A DNA stretch of 37,320 nt from Acidimicrobiales bacterium (GCA_027366675.1 DAHXND010000025.1:1-37320), one strand, 5' to 3'. Positions 1 to 9,839 are shown, counted from the first letter of the stretch. Notes: a model not told the origin generated them from the sequence alone. A program made the numbers and translations.

Positions 1-1784
1 AACGCCTGTGCCACGGCTTCGCGATTCGCCCGCACCTCCATGTCTATGAAGTCCACCACGATGATACCGCCTATGTCACGCAGCCTCAGCTGGCGGGCTA
101 TCTCCTCGGCTGCTTCCAGATTGTTCCTGTAGACCGTCTCCTCAAGATTCGACTTGCCTACGTTCTTCCCCGTGTTCACGTCGATAACCGTCAGCGCTTC
201 GGTGCGCTCGATGATGATGGAGCCGCCCGAGGGCAGCCACACCTTGCGATCCAGTGCCTTGTGAAGCTGCTCGTGAACATGGAACCTGTCGAAAAGGGGA
301 AGGTTCTCGGCCGCAGCATCGTAGTACTCGACACGATCAGCCAGGTCCGCGTTCACGCTTCCCACATAGGCTCGGGCTTCCTCGTATATGGCGCGATCGT
401 CTATCACGATCCCCCGGTAGTCCTGGTTCAGCTCCTCACGCAGCGCCCTCACTACGAGATTCGGCTCCGAGTAGAGAAGGGCTGGAGCCCTGGCATGCCC
501 CAGGCGGGACTCGATATCCGACCACAGGCTGACGAGCTGCTCCAGATCGCGACTCATCTCCTCCTTCGTGGCTCCTTCGGCAGCCGTCCTGACGATGAGA
601 CCATGACCAGATGGCCTGATGCCATCGACTATGTGCCGCAGGCGGCGGCGCTCCTTGTCGTCCAGGCGCTTTGAGATCCCGTAAGCGTCATTGTTCGGCA
701 CGAGAACCACGAAGCGTCCCGGCAGCGACACGTCCTGGGTCAGACGAGCCCCTTTGGCCCCGATCGGGTTCTTCACCACCTGGCAGAGGATCTCCTGACC
801 GTCGTGGAGCACCTTCTCTATCCGGGGCCGTTCCCGTTTGCCTCCTTCGAGGTCCTCGGGGTCGTAACGGACATCCCCCCAGTAGAGAACTGCGTTCTTC
901 GGCGTTCCTATGTCAACGAACGCAGCCTCCATGCCGGGAAGAACATTCTTGACACGCCCGTAGTAGATGTTGCCGTCGATCTGGTTCACCCCGTCACTCG
1001 GTCGCGATACGTAATGCTCGACAAGCGAGCGACCCTCGAGCACGGCGACCTGGATCGCCCCGGGCAAAGTGTGCACACACATCAGGTACCGCCCGGTGTG
1101 CCGGCGGCTCTGTCTCTGACTCGCCTTCGGCTCGCTCCTCGCCCGGCGAGCGCGTGTGGAAGGAGACCTCGGCGTGCCGGCAGATCCAGGGGCAACTACC
1201 CCACCAGCTCCGGATGGACCACCCTGCACAGCAGGCGCAGCATCGGCCGGCAGCGTCGAGAGACCCGGCCGGGCTCTGGCAGCCTGGCCCTCGGCGTAGG
1301 CAAGCTCGCCATCGACCCCCTCCGGCTGATCCGCCTGGAGCCCACGAGCAGCCTGCAACCCACCAGGCCCTGCCGCAGGCGCCGCCGGCGAGCCGGCTCC
1401 GGAGCGACCCCGCCCCCGCCCCCCACGGCGGCGCCGTCGCGCCTGGCCCGAGCCGGGCTCGTTCGCAGCAGTCCCCGGCACTACGCCTGCATCACCGGCA
1501 CTCCGGGCATCACCGGCACTCCTGCCATCGCCGGCACTCCTGGCCGGAGGCGACGGTGCCGGCCGGCTGTCTCCTATCTTCGGTCGTGGCCTTGAAGCTG
1601 GCTCTGCTTCTGCCGGTGCCCCCGTAGCGCGGATCGGTAGAGACCCGGGGGGAGCGACCGGCGCAGGACGGCTGTCTCCTATCTTCGGCTTATTTGCCGC
1701 TCCGTTGCCGGCATGTTCTGCCTGCTCCTCGGGCGGCGCGCTGGTAGGTGGCCCAGCCGATTGGTTCGGACTGGTTTCGTACAT
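1..1784 (-). CDS. rng: Ribonuclease E/G family protein, C-terminus truncated by window edge, with long disordered N-terminal extension
   Basis: Manual reverse-strand translation from ATG at 1782-1784: MYETSPNQSAG...RYLMCVHTLPGAIQVAVLEGRSLVEHYVSRPSDGVNQIDGNIYYGRVKNVLPGMEAAFVDIGTPKNAVLYWGD...GGSIIIERTEALTVIDVNTGKNVGKSNLEETVYRNNLEAAEEIARQLRLRDIGGIIVVDFIDM, the typical RNase E/G S1 and catalytic core. Frame stays open to base 1. Not in the supplied ORF track. Confidence 0.9.
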   Translation of the reverse strand, partial: MYETSPNQSAGPPTSAPPEEQAEHAGNGAANKPKIGDSRPAPVAPPGSLPIRATGAPAEAEPASRPRPKIGDSRPAPSPPARSAGDGRSAGDARSAGDAGVVPGTAANEPGSGQARRRRRGGRGRGRSGAGSPAAPAAGPGGLQAARGLQADQPEGVDGELAYAEGQAARARPGLSTLPADAAPAVQGGPSGAGGVVAPGSAGTPRSPSTRARRARSEPKASQRQSRRHTGRYLMCVHTLPGAIQVAVLEGRSLVEHYVSRPSDGVNQIDGNIYYGRVKNVLPGMEAAFVDIGTPKNAVLYWGDVRYDPEDLEGGKRERPRIEKVLHDGQEILCQVVKNPIGAKGARLTQDVSLPGRFVVLVPNNDAYGISKRLDDKERRRLRHIVDGIRPSGHGLIVRTAAEGATKEEMSRDLEQLVSLWSDIESRLGHARAPALLYSEPNLVVRALREELNQDYRGIVIDDRAIYEEARAYVGSVNADLADRVEYYDAAAENLPLFDRFHVHEQLHKALDRKVWLPSGGSIIIERTEALTVIDVNTGKNVGKSNLEETVYRNNLEAAEEIARQLRLRDIGGIIVVDFIDMEVRANREAVAQA

Positions 1785-1805
1785 GATCTTCCCTTCTTGT
1801 CTCGT

Positions 1806-2687
1806 TCACGAGGCACGCTCCAAGGCGCGCCCCTGCGATTCCCCCAAGGGCAGCAGCTCCTGCTTCCCCTGGGCACCATCGATCCACTGATGAATCCGCC
1901 TAGCGCGGGCCAGGGTAACCTCACTCCCGCACAAGCGCCCCAGACCTGCCGCCAGCTCATCGAGCCGGAGGCCGCGAGGGCGGACTGATACCTCGATCAC
2001 CAGCACCGTATCGGCAACCTGCTCTCCCACCTGCCACGCGGCAGGCGAGGGAGAAGCACCGCATGCAGGGCCAGCCACTTCGCCGGGGATACCTTCCCCC
2101 CGGGTTCCCGACCACCGGACCACCGGTTCCAGAGGTACGGGACCTGCGTCTACATACAGGATACGCGACTTGACATCCTCTTCGGATGCCTTGCCATGCC
2201 GCTGCTCGTTCACCATTATGGCAGGGGAGGAAGCGATCCGGTCTGCAAGCTCGCGATGTCCCGAGCTGGTGGTATTGCCGATCATGAGAGCCCAGGTACA
2301 GGACTGCACCGCTTCTTGGAGAGACGATGCAGCCCTGGGGCACCTCTCCGCATGAAGCGGGACTATTCCCTCTGGCAACGCACCGGCCAGCCTGTCCAGC
2401 AGATCGCCCGGGGCATGGCCGGCTCCCTCGATGGCATCGCGCATCTGCCCATCGGCCTCGTCGGGGTGGACCAGGACATCCACGTACTCCGCCACCGACT
2501 CCGCCCCGGTGGGCAGAGCCAGGCCGAAGGAGATCCGAGCCCGCGGTGAGTACCCGCCGCTCACAGCCATCGGCACCCCGGCAGCTCTCATTCCCCTCTC
2601 CAGAGCCCTGGCCGTATCCCTGTGACTTATCCAGCGAACCCGACCGAGCTTCGCGTAGCGGATGCGGAGCCGCTGCTCAGCCGGCAC
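1806..2687 (-). CDS. TIGR03936/DUF2344 family radical SAM-associated protein
   Basis: 293 aa ORF; RIRYAKLGRVRWISHRDTARALERGMRAAGVPMAVSGGYSPRARISFGLALPTGAES signature; lies next to the TIGR03960 gene as usual. Confidence 0.85.
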   Translation of the reverse strand: MPAEQRLRIRYAKLGRVRWISHRDTARALERGMRAAGVPMAVSGGYSPRARISFGLALPTGAESVAEYVDVLVHPDEADGQMRDAIEGAGHAPGDLLDRLAGALPEGIVPLHAERCPRAASSLQEAVQSCTWALMIGNTTSSGHRELADRIASSPAIMVNEQRHGKASEEDVKSRILYVDAGPVPLEPVVRWSGTRGEGIPGEVAGPACGASPSPAAWQVGEQVADTVLVIEVSVRPRGLRLDELAAGLGRLCGSEVTLARARRIHQWIDGAQGKQELLPLGESQGRALERAS

Positions 2688-4764
2688 TGCTGCCTCGCAA
2701 CATTACAGGCACACCTGGATCCACTCGGGGGCTGCAGCCAACCGGACCTGAGCCGGCGATGACAGCAGCCTCAGGTGGGGCAACATCAGGTGGAGCAGCA
2801 TCAGGTGGAAGCAGTGCCTGCCCCGTTCCCTGGCTTCCCCCGGCCGGCGGCGAGGAAGAGGCAACGACGTGCTCGACCCCTAGCCCCGTACATGCCCCGC
2901 AGTCGTAGCACGGGGTCCAGCGACAGTCCTCCACCGCTCCGGCAGATAGGGAATCCTGCCAGTCTTCCCACAGGAAGTCCTTGTGCAGACCGGCCGAGAT
3001 GTGATCCCAGGGGAGCACGTCATCACGGTCCCTCTCCCGGTTCACCACTTCACCCATATCGAGCCCGGCAGCAGCCATCCCCTTCGCCCAGCGCTCGAGA
3101 CGGAAATGCTCGGACCATTCCTGGAACACGCCGCCAGCCCTCCAGACAGCCTCTATGGCATCGCCAGCTCTACGGTCACCACGGCTGGCGATCCCTTCGG
3201 CCAGGGTTGCCTCAGGATCATGCCACCTGAGGTTCACGCCCCTCGCTCCCCGGGTGGAGTCCCTGAGCAGCGCTATCTTCTGGTGCAGCTCCGGCAAGCC
3301 GGCTTGGGCAGCCCACTGGAAGGGCGTATGGGGCTTCGGCACGAATCCGCCAACGGAAACCGTGACAGTCACGGACCGGGCATGCTCGCGGCCAAGCTCT
3401 ACGCACCGCCGGGCCAGCGCTGCGATTGACTCCACGTCCTCGTCGGTCTCTGTCGGCAGCCCGATGAGGAAGTAGCACTTGGCACGACGCCAGCCGCCAG
3501 AGAACGCCGACTCCAGCGCTCCGTAGAGGTCCTCGTCCGAGATGAGCTTGTTTATCACGCGGCGCAGGCGCCACGTGCCTGCCTCGGGAGCGAAAGTCAG
3601 GCCCGTCCTCCGCGCCCCCTGGAGCGCCCCGGCCAGACCCACGGTGAATGCATCGACGCGAAGGCTCGGCAGGCTGACTGACACCGGCTGGGCTCCAGCT
3701 CCAGCGGTCCGGCATGCGTCCACGACCGGCTCTATGAAGGAGTAGTCGGCACTGGACAGGGATGTAAGCGCCACCTCGTCGTACCCGGTTCTGGCAAGCC
3801 CTGATCTCACCATCGCGAGGACCTGATCCTCCGGCCGCTCCCTGACCGGCCTCGTTATCATGCCTGCCTGGCAAAAGCGACAGCCCCTCGTGCAACCGCG
3901 AAACACCTCCACGTTCAAGCGGTCGTGGACGACTTCCATGAGAGGAACGAGCTGGGTCTTCGGATAGGGCCAGGCAGCCAGATCTGCCACGGCCCGCTTC
4001 TCGACACGCTCCGGCACCCCATCGAAGCGAGGCTCGACAGCAGCCAACCGGCCATTCGAATAGCTGACCTTGTAGCACCAGGGAACGTACATACCGGGCA
4101 CCCGGGCCAGCTCCTTCAGCAGCTCCTCCCGGCTCGCTCCTCCCGCCCGTGCCGACGACAGGACATCTGTGCACTCCCCTGCCAGCTCCTCACCGTCGCC
4201 GATGGCGAAGGCATCTATGAAGGGAGCGAGTGGCTCGGGGTTCAGCGCAGCGTGCCCCCCGGCGATCACCAGCGGATCCGAAGCCGAGCGCTCCTCGCTT
4301 CGCACACGCAGCCCGGCCAGATCCAGGCAGTTCAGGACGTTCGTGTACGTAAGCTCGGCCGAGAGGTTGAAGGCGATCACGTCGAAAGCCGCTGCCGGCC
4401 TGTGGCTCTCCAGGGAGAACAGTGGCACGCCTGCCGCGCGCATTGCGGCCTCCATATCCACCCAGGGCGCGTAGGCACGCTCTGCCCGGGCATCAGGGCG
4501 CTCGTTCAGGATCTCGTAGAGAATCTGCAGGCCCTGGTTGGGAAGCCCTATCTCGTAGACGTCCGGGTAGACGAGAAGCCAGCATATGAGCTCACCGGGA
4601 TCGAGCAGGGGCTTTACCGCCCCGCTCTCGCCCCCTATGTAACGGGCCGGCTTCGTGACACGGGACAGCATCTGCTCGACTGAGGGCCAGAGAGATCCAC
4701 CCGCTCCCGATACCCGAATGGGAACCGCTCTTGAAGTCTCGGGTAGGTATCGGGTGGAATCCAT
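2677..4764 (-). CDS. TIGR03960 family B12-binding radical SAM protein
   Basis: 695 aa; FRGCTRGCRFCQAGMITRPVRER radical SAM CxxxCxxC motif; overlaps the TIGR03936 gene. Confidence 0.9.
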   Translation of the reverse strand: MDSTRYLPETSRAVPIRVSGAGGSLWPSVEQMLSRVTKPARYIGGESGAVKPLLDPGELICWLLVYPDVYEIGLPNQGLQILYEILNERPDARAERAYAPWVDMEAAMRAAGVPLFSLESHRPAAAFDVIAFNLSAELTYTNVLNCLDLAGLRVRSEERSASDPLVIAGGHAALNPEPLAPFIDAFAIGDGEELAGECTDVLSSARAGGASREELLKELARVPGMYVPWCYKVSYSNGRLAAVEPRFDGVPERVEKRAVADLAAWPYPKTQLVPLMEVVHDRLNVEVFRGCTRGCRFCQAGMITRPVRERPEDQVLAMVRSGLARTGYDEVALTSLSSADYSFIEPVVDACRTAGAGAQPVSVSLPSLRVDAFTVGLAGALQGARRTGLTFAPEAGTWRLRRVINKLISDEDLYGALESAFSGGWRRAKCYFLIGLPTETDEDVESIAALARRCVELGREHARSVTVTVSVGGFVPKPHTPFQWAAQAGLPELHQKIALLRDSTRGARGVNLRWHDPEATLAEGIASRGDRRAGDAIEAVWRAGGVFQEWSEHFRLERWAKGMAAAGLDMGEVVNRERDRDDVLPWDHISAGLHKDFLWEDWQDSLSAGAVEDCRWTPCYDCGACTGLGVEHVVASSSPPAGGSQGTGQALLPPDAAPPDVAPPEAAVIAGSGPVGCSPRVDPGVPVMLRGSSAG
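2769..2813 (-). repeat. 15-bp tandem repeat x3 in 3' end of the radical SAM gene
   Basis: cctcaggtggggcaa / catcaggtggagcag / catcaggtggaagca; encodes an A-P-P-[DE]-x-A-rich tail. Confidence 0.8.
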
Positions 4765-4779
4765 CAGGGCACATCCAGT

Positions 4780-4841
4780 TTAGCCGCTCCTCCCCCGCGC
4801 CCGGGGCATGGGCAGCGGCACCGATGCTGCGGAGCGGCTAA
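4780..4841. other. Perfect 11-bp inverted repeat, 40-nt loop, between PBP2 and radical SAM genes
   Basis: TTAGCCGCTCC (4780-4790) and its exact reverse complement GGAGCGGCTAA (4831-4841). Confidence 0.8.
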
Positions 4842-4866
4842 GAGCTCATCTGCGCCCGGGGCAAGC

Positions 4867-7062
4867 TCAGCCGCCGGCCCCTTTCCTTCCAGGAAGCCTG
4901 GAGGGGCCGACTGGATGGCTCATCAGGTACTCGAAGATCTTGCGGGCAACAGGCCCGGCGCCGACGTCCCCGTAGCCGCCCTGCTCTATGATGGCCGCCA
5001 CCACGTACTTCGGGTGTGGCACGGGGCCGAAGCCGACGTATAGGGAGTTCGGCTCCTTGCCAGGTCCCAGGCTCGCGCTACCTGTCTTACCTGCTATGGG
5101 GAACTGCGAGTAAGGGTACCCGAGGAAGGTATAGTAGCCGGTCCCCAGCGGATTCAGCACCTCCTGCTCGAACCCCGTGAGCATGGCGTCATAGGTGGAT
5201 GGGGGCAGTGGGACGTGCCCTACCACCTTCGGGGCAAAGCGCTTCACCACCTTGCCTGACGGGCTCACCACGGCCTCTGCCACCTGAGGCTGGTAACGGG
5301 TGCCGCCGTTCGCGAACGTGGAGTAGGCGGTGGCAAGCTGGATCGGCGTGAGCAGCGTCTCGCCCTGGCCGAATGCCATCTCCAGGTTGTCGCCAACATA
5401 CCAGCCGGGATTCGGGAAGGCGGTGGGGTTTTCCTTGTGCTGGAGTGCCCGAAGCTGCGGGCTGTCTACCTGGCCCGTCACCTCTCCCGGCAGGTCTATC
5501 CCGGTGAGCTCCCCGAAGCTGTAGCGATTTGCCATGTTCTGGATAGGAGTCAGCCCGTACTTCGCCCGGTTGATCCAGAAACGGAAGCCGAGGGTATAGA
5601 AGAACACGTCGTCGGATGCTGCGAGCGCCAGGGGGAACTGGATCGGGCCGAGCGCAGCGTAGCCGGCGTTGTGGAAGGTGCACTTGCCGGTGCAGTTCGG
5701 AACCGTGAACAGTCCCGTATCGTCGATGGTCGTGGTCGGCGTTATCAGGCCGTCGTCCAGTGCTGCCGTGCTCGTGGCGATCTTGAACGTGGAGCCCGGC
5801 GTATAGGCGCCCTGTATGGCTCGATTTACCATCGGGTCGTGCGCCGAGGGAGCGGTCAGCGCCTGGTAGTTCGCCTCGGAGATGCCGCCTACCCAGACGC
5901 TGGGGTTGTAAGAGGGGTAGGAGACCATCGCGAGGATGTGCCCGTTGTTCGGATTCTCCACCACGACCGCACCGCCCGGGGCAGCCGGATAGATGTGGTT
6001 CACGGGATCATAGGTATGCCTCAGGATGTGGATCTCTTTCGACAGCGCATTGGCGGCGAACTGCTCCAGAGGCAGGTCCAAGCTCAGCTCCACGTTGTCC
6101 CCTGGCTTGGATGGCTTGTGCGACAGCGTGCCGACCACGGCGCCCAGGGAGTTGACCTCGAGCTGCTCCTTGCCGGGCGTGCCGCGCAGGTAGCTCTGGA
6201 AGCTCCCCTCCACCCCGGCCTGTCCCACCAGATCTCCTGGCTGGTAGCCCTGCCCCTTCATGGCCTTCAGCTCAGAAGGGCTTATCTCGCCTACGTAGCC
6301 GAGCTCCTGGGCCGCCGTGCTCCCATAGGGGTACGTGGTCTCGGGCGTGGTCTCGACCGTGACGCCCTGGAACTGCGAGGGATGCTCCTCCAGGTAGAAG
6401 ACCTGAGAGGTGGTGACACCCGTAGCCACCGGTATTGGCTCGTAGTCACTGAACACCGAGTCCGTGAGCGTGGCGCGGATCGATGCCGGGGAGACGCCAA
6501 GAAGAGTCGCGAGTCGACCTACAAGGTTCGGGTTCGCGTCTGCAGCCAGCCTGGTGACAGCCACCGTCTCGCTCGGCACGTTGCCGACGAGAACCTGGCC
6601 ATCCCTTGCCAGGATCTCACCTCGTACCGGCGTCGTCTGTACCGTGCGCAACACGTTCGCCAGCACGCTCTGGCGGTAGTGCGGAGCCTCCAGCACCTGC
6701 AGGTACCAGAGGCGCACGAACAGGGAGATGAACGCCACGACAACAAGGACCCCAGCCACTCGCAGGCGCACGCGTGGTCTCGGACGCAGCTCCTTAGGTG
6801 CGCGCCTTGGCCTGAGATCGGGCTTCAGCTGGCGCTTCGCCGCCCTGCGGGCGCCTTGGCGAGCCTGCAAGAGGGAACCCAGGGACTCCCCGGAACGGAA
6901 CCACCGCCGCCTGGAGCTCCGCCAGCTCCGGTACCGCTCACCGGCGGAAGAGCCGAGCCTGGAGGAGCTCGGGAGCCTGCGGGAGCCCGGGAGCCTGGAA
7001 GAGCCGGGGAACCTGGAGGAGCCGGGCCTGGAGGAGCCGGGCCTGGATCCATCCATGCTCAT
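4867..7062 (-). CDS. mrdA: Penicillin-binding protein 2 (transpeptidase) with Ser/Arg-rich N-terminal tail
   Basis: 731 aa; single TM segment, PBP dimerisation domain, STFK-containing GAYTPGSTFKIATS active site, SDDVFFYTLG, GKTGSA motif; located next to mreD/mreC. Confidence 0.93.
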   Translation of the reverse strand: MSMDGSRPGSSRPGSSRFPGSSRLPGSRRLPSSSRLGSSAGERYRSWRSSRRRWFRSGESLGSLLQARQGARRAAKRQLKPDLRPRRAPKELRPRPRVRLRVAGVLVVVAFISLFVRLWYLQVLEAPHYRQSVLANVLRTVQTTPVRGEILARDGQVLVGNVPSETVAVTRLAADANPNLVGRLATLLGVSPASIRATLTDSVFSDYEPIPVATGVTTSQVFYLEEHPSQFQGVTVETTPETTYPYGSTAAQELGYVGEISPSELKAMKGQGYQPGDLVGQAGVEGSFQSYLRGTPGKEQLEVNSLGAVVGTLSHKPSKPGDNVELSLDLPLEQFAANALSKEIHILRHTYDPVNHIYPAAPGGAVVVENPNNGHILAMVSYPSYNPSVWVGGISEANYQALTAPSAHDPMVNRAIQGAYTPGSTFKIATSTAALDDGLITPTTTIDDTGLFTVPNCTGKCTFHNAGYAALGPIQFPLALAASDDVFFYTLGFRFWINRAKYGLTPIQNMANRYSFGELTGIDLPGEVTGQVDSPQLRALQHKENPTAFPNPGWYVGDNLEMAFGQGETLLTPIQLATAYSTFANGGTRYQPQVAEAVVSPSGKVVKRFAPKVVGHVPLPPSTYDAMLTGFEQEVLNPLGTGYYTFLGYPYSQFPIAGKTGSASLGPGKEPNSLYVGFGPVPHPKYVVAAIIEQGGYGDVGAGPVARKIFEYLMSHPVGPSRLPGRKGAGG
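6950..7055 (-). repeat. Degenerate tandem repeats encoding PBP2 N-terminal SR-rich tail
   Basis: Repeated gagcc(t/c)gg-gagcctgg units; protein SRPGSSRPGSSRFPGSSRLPGSRRLPSSSRLGSS. Confidence 0.75.
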
Positions 7063-7640
7063 CGGCTCACCCTATTAGCGACGCGCGCAGCACCTGCTGC
7101 CCCGAGTGCTGCACCGGGCTGGGATTCCTTCTCCGAAGCGGCCCGGACCCCAGCCCACGAGCACGCCCAGAGACAGACCGGCCCGAGCACCACCGCTCCT
7201 GCGCCGACCACGATCAGAACTACTGCCAGGTGCGCGTGGAGCACGTCTGGCTGGCCGAGCAGCGCTGCGAGCACAGCGAAGCCTGCGGTAGCGACCATAG
7301 ATCCCCCGACGACCGTGAGAGCAGTGGTGATGCCCGAGCTCTCCAAGACGCTCTGCTTCACGAGTCCTGCACCGTATCCGGCCAGAGTCCAGGTAAGGGC
7401 AGTGAGCCCGAAGGGCGTGGGCAGGAAAGCGTCGACCAGCAAGCCAATCAGGAAGCCGGCAAGCGCTCCACGCTCAGGGCCGCCCAGGTAGCCGATTGCC
7501 AGCACGAGGACCACCATGACATCGGGGTGAGCCCCGGAGAGCCGCAATCCGTCGAGCAGCGTCCTCTGGAGGACAAGAGCCACCACCGCGAGCATGATGA
7601 GCCGGACGCGCCCCAGGGCGCTCAAGGAGCCGGCTCCCAC
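7059..7640 (-). CDS. mreD: Rod shape-determining protein MreD
   Basis: 193 aa multi-TM protein between mreC and mrdA; GLRLSGAHPDVMVVLVLAIGYLGGPERGALAGFLIGLLVDAFLPTPFGLTAL. Confidence 0.85.
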   Translation of the reverse strand: MGAGSLSALGRVRLIMLAVVALVLQRTLLDGLRLSGAHPDVMVVLVLAIGYLGGPERGALAGFLIGLLVDAFLPTPFGLTALTWTLAGYGAGLVKQSVLESSGITTALTVVGGSMVATAGFAVLAALLGQPDVLHAHLAVVLIVVGAGAVVLGPVCLWACSWAGVRAASEKESQPGAALGAAGAARVANRVSR

Positions 7641-8464
7641 TCGATCACGCTTACGTACATTGCCTCCCCGGCAGCCGCTGCCGGAGAAGGGCGCACCGTC
7701 ACATGCTGCTCCAGGCCGCTCGCTGCGCTCCTCACAGCGATCACCGTACCAACGGGGAGATCCGGGGGGAAGAGCGCCCCGGTCATGCCGCTCGTAAACA
7801 CCTCGGTCCCCTTCGAGATATGCTCGCCACCTGCCACGAACCCGACCTGCAGGGCCTTCCCTGCCCCTTCGCCCGAAGCGAGCCCCAAAGGACCGGTCGC
7901 TCCAATACGCACTGCGACACTGCTGCGCGGATCCGTTACCAGGAGAACCGTGGAGCGATGATCGGACGCTGCTATCACCCGACCCAGCAGTCCAGATCCA
8001 GATACGACAGGCATGCCCACTGCGACTCCATCCGCCGTGCCCTTGTCGATGTCAAGCGTAAGCTCGAAGTTCGACTGCCCCGAGCTGACCACCTCGGCGG
8101 GGATGGTGGCAAGGCTCCCCACCCATGGCAGGTGAGCCTGGCGGAGGATAGCGCTCACCTGGCGGCTTGCTGCCTGCGCTTCCTCGAAGCGACGTATCAG
8201 ATCCCCATTCTCCGCACGAAGGCGGTTGTTCTCCTGGACAACTGCCCCGTAGCGCACGGCACCCTCGATGAAGTTCCCCACCGGGCGCAGGGCGGACTCC
8301 ACGCCGGCGTCGATCGGGTTGAACACGTTGCGCACTGCACTCTGGAGCCTCGGGATCGTTCCCCGCAGATCACCGCGGAAATCCAGGGTAATCAGCGTTA
8401 TCGACGCCAGCACCAGCAGGACGAGGGCGTAGCGCGACCTCAGCGAGCGACGCGAGACCGCCAC
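7622..8464 (-). CDS. mreC: Rod shape-determining protein MreC
   Basis: 280 aa; N-terminal TM then coiled coil; ...VSSGQSNFELTLDIDKGTADGVAVGMPVVSGSGLLGRVI...; adjacent to mreB. Confidence 0.9.
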   Translation of the reverse strand: MAVSRRSLRSRYALVLLVLASITLITLDFRGDLRGTIPRLQSAVRNVFNPIDAGVESALRPVGNFIEGAVRYGAVVQENNRLRAENGDLIRRFEEAQAASRQVSAILRQAHLPWVGSLATIPAEVVSSGQSNFELTLDIDKGTADGVAVGMPVVSGSGLLGRVIAASDHRSTVLLVTDPRSSVAVRIGATGPLGLASGEGAGKALQVGFVAGGEHISKGTEVFTSGMTGALFPPDLPVGTVIAVRSAASGLEQHVTVRPSPAAAAGEAMYVSVIEWEPAP

Positions 8465-8486
8465 GGACGGCCTTCCACCAGCTCGT

Positions 8487-9530
8487 TCAGCGCTGGGAGG
8501 CGGAGATCAGGACCTGCTTCAGCGCCTCGAACTCTTCCAGGCACTGCCCGCTCCCCAAGGCCACGCAGTTCAGAGGGTCAGGGGCCACTACGATAGGCAT
8601 ACCCGTCTCGGCCTGGAGCCTGCGGTCGAGGCCATGGAGAAGCGCGCCACCACCTGCAAGCACGACTCCCTGCTCCATGATGTCCGCAGCCAGCTCCGGC
8701 GGGGTGCGGTCGAGCGTCACCTTCACCGCATCCACGACCGCGTTCACGGGCTCTTCTATTGCCTTGCGAATCTCCTCCGTGGTTACCACCACCGTCTTCG
8801 GCAGGCCGGTCACGAGGTCACGACCACGGATCTCCGCGTGCAGCTCCTCCTCGAGTGTCGAGGCAGACCCGAGAGCGATCTTTATCTCCTCTGCAGTGCG
8901 CTCACCCAGAGCCAGGCTGTACTCCTTCTTAATATACGACATTATGGACTCGTCCAGCTCGTCACCTCCGATCCGGATGGACTGGCTGGTGACTATGCCA
9001 CCTAGGGATATGACGGCGACCTCCGTGGTGCCCCCTCCTATGTCCACCACCATGTTCCCCGTTGGCTCGTGGATCGGCAGACCGGCTCCTATCGCGGCGG
9101 CCATAGGCTCCTCTATTATGTAGGCGGGCTTCCGGGCGCCTGCATACTCGGCCGCCTCCTGGACCGCGCGCTGCTCGACCCCGGTAATCCCGGAGGGCAC
9201 GCATATGACCATCCTCGGCTTCGAGAAACGATGGGGATGCACCCGGTGGATGAAGTATCTCAGCATCTTCTCGCAGATCTCGAAGTCGGCGATCACCCCG
9301 TCCTTCAGCGGCCGTATGGCCTGGATGTGACTAGGCGTACGCCCTATCATGCGCTTCGCCTCGGCCCCTACGGCCAGGGGACGCCCATCCTTCATGTTCA
9401 CTGCGACCACCGATGGCTCGTTCAGAACTATTCCTCGCCCGCGGACGTAGACAAGGGTGTTGGCCGTTCCGAGATCGACCGCCAGGTCACGACCTAGGAA
9501 AGAGAACGAAGAGGAATCGGACATTGCCAT
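8487..9530 (-). CDS. mreB: Rod shape-determining protein MreB; start at 9530 or 9524 preferred over ORF start 9686
   Basis: SFLGRDLAVDLGTANTLVYVRGRGIVLNEPSVVAVN; MVVDIGGGTTEVAVISLGG; actin-like ATPase motifs. Confidence 0.95.
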   Translation of the reverse strand: MAMSDSSSFSFLGRDLAVDLGTANTLVYVRGRGIVLNEPSVVAVNMKDGRPLAVGAEAKRMIGRTPSHIQAIRPLKDGVIADFEICEKMLRYFIHRVHPHRFSKPRMVICVPSGITGVEQRAVQEAAEYAGARKPAYIIEEPMAAAIGAGLPIHEPTGNMVVDIGGGTTEVAVISLGGIVTSQSIRIGGDELDESIMSYIKKEYSLALGERTAEEIKIALGSASTLEEELHAEIRGRDLVTGLPKTVVVTTEEIRKAIEEPVNAVVDAVKVTLDRTPPELAADIMEQGVVLAGGGALLHGLDRRLQAETGMPIVVAPDPLNCVALGSGQCLEEFEALKQVLISASQR

Positions 9531-9670
9531 CGTGCTCAGGCTCCTTATAGCTGGGATGTCATAGGGAAATCGAGGCCGGTTCGAGCCCCGCCACAGGCTC
9601 TGTCGCGGGTAGCCCACGAAACCAGCGCTGCTTCCGGGCGCCACGGGGGCCATCGCCAGGATACATCCCT

Positions 9671-9839
9671 CCGGGCCTACGGGCAAGGGCGGCTACGGGC
9701 GCTCCCCGATTCTTATGGCATGACCGGTCAATGCAAGGTCCCGGGCCCACGGGCAAGGGCGGCTACGGGCGCTCCCCTCGCTGTCGGGCTGGTGTCAGTA
9801 AGCTCCCCTCGCTCTCGGGCTCGTGTCAGGAAGCTCCCA
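9671..9839. repeat. Direct repeats between mreB and ndk: a 37-bp pair 70 bp apart, then a 31-bp tandem pair
   Basis: ccgggccYacgggcaagggcggctacgggcgctcccc at 9671-9707 and 9741-9777; tcgct[gc]tcgggct[gc]gtgtcag[tg]aagctccc[ca] at 9778-9808 and 9809-9839. Confidence 0.85.

Noticed and set aside
1491-1544. CRISPR-like repeat array
   Set aside because: 18-bp contiguous units in-frame within RNase E/G with no spacers; no cas genes in the window.
5437-7491. 684 aa plus-strand ORF antisense to PBP2/mreD
   Set aside because: Long antisense ORF typical of high-GC DNA; no recognisable domains, while the minus strand encodes clear PBP2 and MreD.
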